The translations under genes and the position numbers were made by a program. From positions 1 to 5,669 of the forward strand of contig CAJOPI010000134.1 in the NCBI GenBank assembly GCA_905236275.1: a stretch of DNA of 5,669 nucleotides. The letters are read 5' to 3'. The notes beneath the pieces were generated by a model that made no database searches, had not been told where the DNA came from, and worked only from the letters and a program-made list of their open reading frames with translations. Numbering within the stretch: position 1 is the first letter of the stretch; each line of letters starts with the position of its first letter. Below are positions 1-5,669 of the stretch, one piece after another. This stretch comes from an uncultured Lachnospiraceae bacterium. GTDB lineage: Bacteria > Bacillota > Clostridia > Lachnospirales > Lachnospiraceae.

Positions 1-71
1 AAGGCTCGGGAAGCTCGAAAAAAGCGGCTGAACAGAAGGCGGCTTTGGAGGCTTTGCTTAAATATTCATAA
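1..71 (+). CDS. rnc: Ribonuclease III, C-terminal end (5'-truncated by window)
   Basis: Only the last 22 codons are present, read from base 3 and ending at TAA 69-71; bases 1-2 finish a preceding codon. The peptide contains GSGSSKKAAEQKAALEAL and ends KYS. This matches the last strand-helix segment of a double-stranded RNA binding domain, where the Lys-Lys-x-Ala-Glu-x-x-Ala-Ala pattern at the start of the final helix contacts the RNA phosphate backbone. RNase III is an endonuclease that cuts double-stranded RNA in rRNA precursors and some mRNAs; its catalytic domain lies outside this window. Identity rests on this short motif plus position: rnc directly precedes smc in many Firmicutes. Another protein ending in a dsRNA-binding domain is possible but unlikely. 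The other two forward frames give either an early stop or an arginine-rich peptide with no recognisable family. Confidence 0.88.
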   Translation, partial: GSGSSKKAAEQKAALEALLKYS

Positions 72-74
72 ATC

Positions 75-82
75 AGGGAAGG
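75..82 (+). promoter_or_regulatory. Ribosome binding site of smc
   Basis: The purine run AGGGAAGG lies four bases before the ATG at 87 and within the 15-base rnc-smc gap. It is an imperfect match to AGGAGG, so smc translation may be only moderate or helped by readthrough from rnc. It supports the 87 start, as does the canonical SMC N-terminus that follows. Confidence 0.6.
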
Positions 83-86
83 TTAT

Positions 87-3000
87 ATGTATCTAAAGAG
101 TATAGAGATTCAGGGGTTCAAATCCTTTGCAAATAAACTTGAATTTATCTTTAAAGGCGGAATTACCGGTATCGTCGGACCTAACGGCTCGGGGAAGAGC
201 AACGTCGCAGATGCCGTAAGATGGGTTTTGGGAGAACAGAGTGCAAAAGAGCTCAGAGGAGCCTCCATGCAGGATGTTATTTTCTCGGGAACCGAAACAA
301 GAAAACCCATGGGTTATGCCAGCGTTGCGATCTGTCTTGACAATTCCGACCACGCCCTTTCTATCGAATTTGATGAGGTTACGGTTGCAAGAAGGGTGTA
401 CCGCTCGGGCGAAAGTGAATATCTTATAAACGGAAATATCTGCAGGCTCCGCGATATAGAGGAGCTTTTTTATGATACGGGTATAGGTCAGGAAGGTTAT
501 TCTATCATAGGACAGGGTCAGATTGATAAGATTCTTTCCGGTAAGGCAGAGGAAAGAAGGGAGCTTTTTGACGAAGCGGCAGGAATCGTAAAATTCAAGA
601 GAAGAAAGAATATCGCACAGAAGAAGCTTTCGGAGGAAGAGGGAAACCTTGTCCGCGTAAATGACATTATTTCCGAGCTTGAAACCCAGATAAAACCTCT
701 GGAAGAGCAGTCTGAGACTGCCAAAATTTATTTATCAAAAAAAGAAGAGCTTAAAGGTCTTGATATCAGTGTATATCTTTTGGAGACCGATAAATACAAG
801 GCACAGATAGAGGAAACGAGGGAAAAACAGGGGATTGCCGATAACGATCTTAAAGATGCGGAGCAGAAATACGAGGAGAGCCGTATCAACTATGAGAAAA
901 AGACTGTTGAAGCCGAGGAAATAGAGAAGAAAATAGATGCAAAACGTGAAGAAATCGCAGGAAAGACTCTGTATAAGGGGCAGATTCAGGGACAGATAAA
1001 TGTCTTAAAGGAACAGATAAATACCATCAAGGTTTCCGATGAGCATTTTAATAAGCGTATAGAAGCACTGAAACTGGATAAGGAAGGCTATGAGAAGGAA
1101 ATCGAAGGCCTGAGGGCTAAGAAACAGGAAGCCGACGAGAAGGTTCAGGGACGGACAGCAGTTCTCGATGATGAACGTGAAAGACTTAAAAAGCTTGAAG
1201 AAGAAATTTCCGCAGTTGAAAAGAAAAGCGAAGAGGGTAAAAGCCGTATAATCGAAACCCTGAATGCAAGATCGACGATCAAATCAAATATCGGTCGTTA
1301 TGACACGATGCTTGAACAGGCACAGATCAGACAAAGCGAGATAGAAGCAAGATTCCTTAGGGCGAAGACAGACGAGGAGACTTTAAGCAGGGAAATTTCC
1401 GAGGCGCAGTCTAAGGTTGATGAAGCGGAAGAAAGGCTTAAGGAAGCGGAGGCTTCGAAGGGCGAAAATGACACGAAGCGTTCGCTGATAGCCGGAAGGC
1501 TTGCCGAACTTGACAACAGACACCACAGCCTGGAAATAAAATATCACGAAAAGAAGTCAAGACTCGAATCTGTCAAAAACATGGCTGAACGCTATGACGG
1601 ATATGGAAATGCTGTTAAAAAGGCTATGGAACAGCGTTCAAGGGAAAAGGGGATTTGCGGCGTGGTTGCAGACCTTTTTACGGTTGATGCGAAATACGAG
1701 CTTGCTGTGGAAACGGCTCTCGGCGGTGCTTTACAGAATATCGTCACAAAGGATGAAGATACCGCGAAACGCATAATTAACGTGCTCAAAGCTGAGCATG
1801 CCGGACGTGCGACATTTTTGCCGCTGACTTCTATACAGCCCCGTTCCATACCTGTTCCTGAAGCACTTAACGAGCAGGGAGTCATAGGTGCCGGAAATAC
1901 GCTGATCAAGGTTGAGAAAAAGTACGAAAATGTTGCTTCGAACCTGCTTGGAGGCATCCTTGTAGTTGATAATATCGACAATGCCACAGTTATCGCAAGA
2001 AAATACCGTTACAGGCTGAGGATAGTTACTGTTGCCGGAGAAGTGCTTAATCCGGGCGGTTCGATTTCGGGCGGTGCCTTCAGGTCAAATAACGGAGGAC
2101 TTCTGGGACGTCAGAGAGAAATTGACAGCCTTACAAAAGAGGGTCGGGAAATCCTTTCGGAAATAGATAAGGTTCTGAGTGAGGTTGAGGACTTAAAGAA
2201 TCAGCAGAGAGAGCTTCAGACGGCTGTGGCGGAAGACGAGAAACGTATCCGCGAGCTTGGAATCGAAAGAAACACCTGTGCCCTTGCACTTAAGAATCTT
2301 GAAGACAGAACAAGGGAAAGACAGGAAGGCGAGAGCGGAATCGAGAGGGAAAAGAACGAACTAAAAAGACAGATTGAGGAACTTAAGGCTGCGAAGGAAA
2401 AGGTCGAGGAAGAGCTTCTCGAATCTGAAAAACTTGAAGCTGACATTACGAAGGAAATTGATACACTTACGGCTGAGAACGACAGCAGGACTCAGGAGGC
2501 TCATGCACTCAGGGATAAGATAAATGAAGCAGACAAGGCAAATGCATCAATTCTTGAATCCCAGAAGTATGCAGCCGCTGAACTTGAAAGGATAGAAAGC
2601 TCAATAAAACGCTGCGAGAGCGAGCTTTCTGTTAATTTAAGAAATATTCAGGAGAATAAAAACGAAACAGAATCAAAGCTCGCCGAAATCGAAAGGCTTG
2701 AAAAGAGCATAGCGGTCGATGAGGATGAAGAGGATGATGATCACAAGGAGCTGAACGAGCTTCTTTCGAGAAAAGATGAGCTTGCGAAGGAACAGAAGGA
2801 GATATTCTCTTCGAGAGAGGATCTTGCAGAGAGAAAGACTTCGATAGAGAAGGAAATTTACAGACTTGCTTCGGCAAAGGAAAAGTACGAGAATTCTATC
2901 GAAAATCTGACCTCTTATATGTGGGAGGAATATGAGATGACTCCGTCGGATGCCGAAAGTATGAGGACAGAGGAGACTGGCGAACTTCCCGCGATGAGGA

Positions 3001-3662
3001 AGAGAATCCTCTCACTTAAAAATTCCATAAGAGAGCTGGGAGCGGTAAACGTAAATGCGATAGAAGATTATAAAAATCTCATGGAACGTTTTAATTTCAT
3101 GGACGGTCAGAGAAATGACCTTGTTAAAGCGGCAGAGGATCTTCAGAAGGTCATCGAAGAGCTTGATGAGAATATGAAAAAGCAGTTCTCTGAAAAATTC
3201 GGCGAAATCTCCACCCAGTATGATATCGTGTTCAAGGAGCTTTTCGGCGGCGGAAAGGGAACACTGGAGCTTGTAAACGGTGATGACCTTTTGGGAACGG
3301 ATATAAAGATTACGGCGCAACCTCCGGGAAAGAAGCTTCAGAATATGATGCAGCTTTCCGGTGGAGAGAAGGCGTTATCGGCAATAGCTCTTTTATTTGC
3401 GATACAGAATCTTAAACCTTCGCCCTTCTGTCTTCTTGATGAGATTGAGGCTGCTCTTGACGAAGCCAACGTGGACAGATTTGCTTCTTACCTTTCAAAG
3501 CTGACCGAGCATACCCAGTTCATAGTTATTACACACAGAAGGGGTACTATGGTTAAGGCAGACAGACTTTACGGAATAACTATGCAGGAAAAGGGTGTCT
3601 CGACACAGGTTAATGTTGACCTGTCAGACGAATCGTATTATTCTGAAAAAGTCGAAAATTAA
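87..3662 (+). CDS. smc: Chromosome segregation ATPase SMC
   Basis: Structural maintenance of chromosomes protein, the ATPase core of bacterial condensin. It dimerises through its hinge, binds the kleisin ScpA with ScpB, and organises and segregates DNA around the origin on the nucleoid. All family landmarks are visible in the 1191-residue product: N-terminal MYLKSIEIQGFKSF; Walker A GPNGSGKSN at 31-39 with Lys37; LRG with Arg57, the arginine equivalent to that in B. subtilis SMC; Q-loop region GQGQI at 142-146; FDEAAGI at 161-167. A charged, heptad-like coiled-coil arm runs from about 168 to 504. The hinge spans about 505-675, with GGSISGGA at 657-664. The return coiled coil reaches about 1020. 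The C-terminal head has ABC signature LSGGEKAL from 1090, Walker B with Asp1118 and catalytic Glu1119, D-loop ALDEAN, and THRRGTM with switch His1150. Length is close to the usual 1170-1190. All ATPase residues are intact, so it should be functional. An acidic patch at 878-885 interrupts the C-terminal arm. Confidence 0.98.
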   Translation: MYLKSIEIQGFKSFANKLEFIFKGGITGIVGPNGSGKSNVADAVRWVLGEQSAKELRGASMQDVIFSGTETRKPMGYASVAICLDNSDHALSIEFDEVTVARRVYRSGESEYLINGNICRLRDIEELFYDTGIGQEGYSIIGQGQIDKILSGKAEERRELFDEAAGIVKFKRRKNIAQKKLSEEEGNLVRVNDIISELETQIKPLEEQSETAKIYLSKKEELKGLDISVYLLETDKYKAQIEETREKQGIADNDLKDAEQKYEESRINYEKKTVEAEEIEKKIDAKREEIAGKTLYKGQIQGQINVLKEQINTIKVSDEHFNKRIEALKLDKEGYEKEIEGLRAKKQEADEKVQGRTAVLDDERERLKKLEEEISAVEKKSEEGKSRIIETLNARSTIKSNIGRYDTMLEQAQIRQSEIEARFLRAKTDEETLSREISEAQSKVDEAEERLKEAEASKGENDTKRSLIAGRLAELDNRHHSLEIKYHEKKSRLESVKNMAERYDGYGNAVKKAMEQRSREKGICGVVADLFTVDAKYELAVETALGGALQNIVTKDEDTAKRIINVLKAEHAGRATFLPLTSIQPRSIPVPEALNEQGVIGAGNTLIKVEKKYENVASNLLGGILVVDNIDNATVIARKYRYRLRIVTVAGEVLNPGGSISGGAFRSNNGGLLGRQREIDSLTKEGREILSEIDKVLSEVEDLKNQQRELQTAVAEDEKRIRELGIERNTCALALKNLEDRTRERQEGESGIEREKNELKRQIEELKAAKEKVEEELLESEKLEADITKEIDTLTAENDSRTQEAHALRDKINEADKANASILESQKYAAAELERIESSIKRCESELSVNLRNIQENKNETESKLAEIERLEKSIAVDEDEEDDDHKELNELLSRKDELAKEQKEIFSSREDLAERKTSIEKEIYRLASAKEKYENSIENLTSYMWEEYEMTPSDAESMRTEETGELPAMRKRILSLKNSIRELGAVNVNAIEDYKNLMERFNFMDGQRNDLVKAAEDLQKVIEELDENMKKQFSEKFGEISTQYDIVFKELFGGGKGTLELVNGDDLLGTDIKITAQPPGKKLQNMMQLSGGEKALSAIALLFAIQNLKPSPFCLLDEIEAALDEANVDRFASYLSKLTEHTQFIVITHRRGTMVKADRLYGITMQEKGVSTQVNVDLSDESYYSEKVEN

Positions 3663-3669
3663 GTTGAAT

Positions 3670-3673
3670 GGAG
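3670..3673 (+). promoter_or_regulatory. Ribosome binding site of ftsY
   Basis: GGAG in the 21-base smc-ftsY gap, ten bases before the ATG at 3684. It is a short and slightly distant Shine-Dalgarno. No alternative in-frame start lies between the smc stop and 3684, so it supports this start. The gap contains no terminator hairpin or promoter that I can see, consistent with cotranscription from smc. Confidence 0.6.
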
Positions 3674-3683
3674 TGACAGAGCA

Positions 3684-4565
3684 ATGGGATTTTTTTCTAA
3701 ACTTGCGAATTTTTTTACAGGTTATAAGGAAATAGATGAGGATTTTTATGAGGAGCTTGAAGAGACCCTTATAATGGGGGATCTCGGCATTAATACCACC
3801 GAAATGCTTCTTGAAGATTTAAGGAAAAAGGTTAAGGAGCAGAGAATCAGCGAACCTTCCGAATGTCGTGAGCTCTTAAAGGAAAGCATGAAGGAAATGC
3901 TGAAATCCGTTCGGACCGATGATATGTATGATTTTGAGAAGAAAAAATCGGTTGTCCTTGTTGTAGGGGTTAACGGAGTGGGAAAGACCACTACCGTAGG
4001 AAAGCTTGCGGCCAACTATAAGAATGAAGGCAAAAAGGTTCTTCTTTCGGCAGCGGATACTTTCAGGGCTGCTGCCATAGAACAGCTTGATGTATGGGCT
4101 GAACGCGCCGATGTTGATATAATTAATGGAAAAGAGGGCGGAGATCCCGGTTCCGTAATATTCGACTCGATTCAGGCTTCGAAGGCAAGGGATGTTGATA
4201 TTCTTATCTGCGATACGGCGGGCAGGCTTCACAATAAGAAGAATCTTATGAATGAGCTGAAAAAAATCAATACCATAATCGAAGGCAGTTATGGCGAAGC
4301 TGTAAAGGAAACACTTGTGGTTGTTGATGGAACCACAGGACAAAATGCAATGAGCCAGGCGAAGGCATTTCTGGAAGTGACAAATGTGACGGGACTTGTG
4401 CTTACAAAGCTTGATGGAAGCGCAAAGGGCGGAATTGCCGTTTCGATACAGAATGAGTTGGGGATACCGGTGAAGTTTATCGGTCTTGGCGAAAAAATCA
4501 CCGATCTGGAAAAATTTGACCCTGATAAATTTGTGGAAGGGCTGTTTGACAACGAGGAGGCATGA
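3684..4565 (+). CDS. ftsY: Signal recognition particle receptor FtsY (SRP-docking GTPase)
   Basis: FtsY is the membrane-associated SRP receptor. It pairs with the GTPase Ffh so that ribosomes making membrane or secreted proteins are delivered to the SecYEG translocon; GTP hydrolysis in both partners resets the cycle. The 293-residue product is essentially an NG domain. A helical N domain (about 15-85) is followed by the G domain with P-loop GVNGVGKTTT at 95-104 (Lys101), DTFRAAA at 125-131 from the SRP-GTPase insertion box, DTAGR at 177-181, the guanine-specificity motif TKLDG at 241-245 followed by SAKGG, and GLGE at 267-270 leading into the closing helix. The long acidic A domain of E. coli FtsY is absent, as is usual in Firmicutes. 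The N-terminus instead begins MGFFSKLANFFTG, an aromatic, lysine-containing stretch that could be the lipid-binding helix. FtsY is preferred over Ffh because the methionine-rich M domain is absent and the family-typical neighbour smc is present. All nucleotide-binding residues are intact. Confidence 0.97.
   Translation: MGFFSKLANFFTGYKEIDEDFYEELEETLIMGDLGINTTEMLLEDLRKKVKEQRISEPSECRELLKESMKEMLKSVRTDDMYDFEKKKSVVLVVGVNGVGKTTTVGKLAANYKNEGKKVLLSAADTFRAAAIEQLDVWAERADVDIINGKEGGDPGSVIFDSIQASKARDVDILICDTAGRLHNKKNLMNELKKINTIIEGSYGEAVKETLVVVDGTTGQNAMSQAKAFLEVTNVTGLVLTKLDGSAKGGIAVSIQNELGIPVKFIGLGEKITDLEKFDPDKFVEGLFDNEEA
4555..4560 (+). promoter_or_regulatory. Ribosome binding site of the threonine ammonia-lyase gene, inside ftsY
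   Basis: A perfect AGGAGG, six bases before the ATG at 4567, encoded by the Glu-Glu-Ala codons that end ftsY. It is the strongest Shine-Dalgarno in the window and fixes the downstream start. An ATG at 4562 overlaps the ftsY stop, but its frame closes after two codons (ATG AGA TGA). Ribosomes terminating at 4565 would be next to the new start, so translational coupling is likely. Confidence 0.8.
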
Positions 4566-4566
4566 G

Positions 4567-5669
4567 ATGAGCGAGAACTTTTTAACCCTTGAAGCTTTTG
4601 AGGAAGCATCTGACAAGGTCAGGGAAGTGACCTTTGAAACCAAGCTGATTTCGAGTGATTATTTTTCGGGTCAGTGTGGGAATAATGTTTACCTTAAGCC
4701 TGAAAATATGCAGAGAACCGGAGCCTACAAGATACGTGGGGCATATTACAGGATAAGCAGGCTTTCGGACGAAGAAAGGGCTAAGGGTGTAATTACCGCT
4801 TCGGCAGGAAATCACGCACAGGGTGTTGCCTATGCAGCAAAGGCTTACGGATGCAGGGCGGTAATCGTTATGCCGACTACAACTCCCTTGATAAAGGTAA
4901 ACAGGACAAAGGCTTTAGGTGCAGAAGTCGTTCTTCATGGCGACGTATATGATGATGCAGCTGCAAAAGCTCAGAAAATGGCCGAGGAGAAAGGACTTAC
5001 CTTTGTTCATCCTTTTGACGATCTTGGCGTGGCAACGGGTCAGGGTTCAATCGCAATGGAAATCTTCAAAGAGCTTCCTACGGTAGACTGCATCCTTGTG
5101 CCTGTAGGCGGAGGCGGCCTTGCAACCGGCGTTTCAACACTGACAAAGCTGCTTCATCCCGATACCAAGGTTATAGGCGTTGAGCCGGAAGGTGCTGCCT
5201 GCCTTACCGCTTCACTGAAGAAGGGCAAGGTTACAACCCTGAAGACGGCTTCAACTATTGCCGACGGTACTGCTGTAAAGACTCCGGGAAGCAATATTTT
5301 CCCTTATTTACAGAAAAACCTCGACGAAGTTATTACCGTACCTGATGCTGACCTTGTTACAGCCTTTCTCGATATGGTTGAAAACCACAAAATGATCGTT
5401 GAAAATTCGGGATTGCTTACGGTTGCAGCCCTGAAACAGCTTAAATGCAAGGGAAAGAAGGTTGTTTCTATTCTTTCGGGCGGTAATATGGATGTCATAA
5501 CCATGTCCTCTGTCGTTCAAAATGGACTCATACAGCGTGACAGGATATTTACCGTATCAGTTCTTTTGCCTGATAAGCCGGGCGAACTTGCAAGGGTTTC
5601 GGGTATTATAGCCGAAGAAAGCGGAAATGTTATCAAGCTTGAGCACAATCAGTTCGTGACAACAAACAG
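4567..5669 (+). CDS. ilvA: Threonine ammonia-lyase with C-terminal ACT domain (3'-truncated by window)
   Basis: PLP-dependent enzyme converting L-threonine to 2-oxobutanoate and ammonia, the first step from threonine to isoleucine, or a catabolic step to propionate in anaerobes. I translated 367 codons with no stop; the frame runs off the window. Visible motifs: substrate/PLP segment KPENMQRTGAYKIRG with Schiff-base Lys55; SAGNHAQG at 79-86; MPTTTPLIKV at 102-111; glycine-rich phosphate loop GGGGL at 181-185; TIADGTAVK near 230-238; and SGGNMD at 304-309, where Ser304 should face the PLP ring nitrogen. An ACT regulatory domain begins near residue 328 with DKPGEL at 336-341 and is cut off here. 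Single-ACT relatives run to about 400 residues, so roughly 35 are missing. HPFDDLGVATGQG and VENSGLLTVAAL are the form I associate with clostridial members. The ACT domain suggests allosteric control. Whether its role is biosynthetic or catabolic (tdcB-like) cannot be decided from sequence, so the symbol is tentative. It starts one base after ftsY with an excellent ribosome binding site. Confidence 0.94.
   Translation, partial: MSENFLTLEAFEEASDKVREVTFETKLISSDYFSGQCGNNVYLKPENMQRTGAYKIRGAYYRISRLSDEERAKGVITASAGNHAQGVAYAAKAYGCRAVIVMPTTTPLIKVNRTKALGAEVVLHGDVYDDAAAKAQKMAEEKGLTFVHPFDDLGVATGQGSIAMEIFKELPTVDCILVPVGGGGLATGVSTLTKLLHPDTKVIGVEPEGAACLTASLKKGKVTTLKTASTIADGTAVKTPGSNIFPYLQKNLDEVITVPDADLVTAFLDMVENHKMIVENSGLLTVAALKQLKCKGKKVVSILSGGNMDVITMSSVVQNGLIQRDRIFTVSVLLPDKPGELARVSGIIAEESGNVIKLEHNQFVTTN

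Noticed and set aside
338..366. TTGACA at 338-343, a possible -35 box of an internal smc promoter
   Set aside because: No acceptable -10 hexamer sits 16-18 bases downstream, and the bases encode conserved-region SMC residues CLDNSD.
660..1500. Repetitive GAA/GAG/AAG-rich sequence that could suggest a tandem repeat
   Set aside because: There is no fixed repeat unit. The pattern is explained by Glu/Lys-rich heptads of the SMC coiled-coil arm.
1510..1542. TTGACA at 1510-1515 followed by TAAAAT at 1537-1542
   Set aside because: The spacer is 21 bases, too long for a standard promoter, and the site is deep in the smc coding region with no gene start nearby.
1592..1987. A 131-codon minus-strand open frame opposite the SMC hinge
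   Set aside because: It is a low-complexity Ser/Ala/Pro-rich translation antisense to a strongly conserved domain, with no recognisable motif. It is a shadow frame.
3236..3262. Imperfect hairpin CTTTTC-GGCGGC-GGAAAG as a possible terminator
   Set aside because: The stem is imperfect, no T run follows, and the bases encode the conserved SMC segment LFGGGKG.
3663..3683. The smc-ftsY gap as a possible site for a terminator or promoter
   Set aside because: It is only 21 bases, has no inverted repeat or -35/-10 pair, and is explained by the GGAG ribosome binding site.
3876..4643. A 255-codon open frame on the minus strand opposite ftsY
   Set aside because: It lies almost entirely over the well-conserved ftsY NG domain, its product resembles no family I recognise and is rich in Ser, Leu, Ile, Lys and Cys as expected from an antisense shadow. 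The frame is open because of the codon bias of ftsY. Its start would sit inside the next gene.

Overview
This window is an uninterrupted piece of a bacterial housekeeping operon, all on the + strand. It holds the 3' end of rnc (ribonuclease III), a complete smc (chromosome condensation ATPase), a complete ftsY (signal recognition particle receptor) and a 3'-truncated threonine ammonia-lyase gene (ilvA/tdcB type with an ACT domain). The rnc-smc-ftsY order is the classic arrangement of Firmicutes such as Bacillus subtilis. A short FtsY with almost no acidic A domain, an SMC whose Walker B runs LLDEIEAALDEAN, and a threonine ammonia-lyase with ENSGLLTVAAL and HPFDDLGVATGQG all resemble anaerobic Clostridia. 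My best guess is Lachnospiraceae or a close relative. That is an inference from remembered family sequences, not a search. Base composition looks moderate (around mid-40s % GC by eye) and even across the window, with no sign of recent transfer.

Layout: the last 22 codons of rnc end at 71. A 15-base gap carrying a purine-rich ribosome binding site leads to smc (87-3662). A 21-base gap with a GGAG site leads to ftsY (3684-4565). A single base then separates the ftsY stop from the ATG of the threonine ammonia-lyase (4567 to the window edge), whose AGGAGG site lies inside the last ftsY codons. I see no terminator, convincing promoter, tRNA, repeat array, insertion sequence or CRISPR. About 99% of the window is coding, and no gap exceeds 21 bases.

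How the genes fit together: the spacing suggests one polycistronic message. RNase III processes double-stranded RNA, SMC with ScpA/ScpB organises and segregates the chromosome, and FtsY docks ribosome-SRP complexes at the membrane. They share an operon without sharing a pathway. The threonine ammonia-lyase makes 2-oxobutanoate for isoleucine synthesis or threonine catabolism. It sits where many Firmicutes carry ylxM-ffh (the SRP partner of FtsY), and this is the least expected part of the layout. I found no evidence for a previously undescribed system here. The findings listed are modest and scored accordingly.
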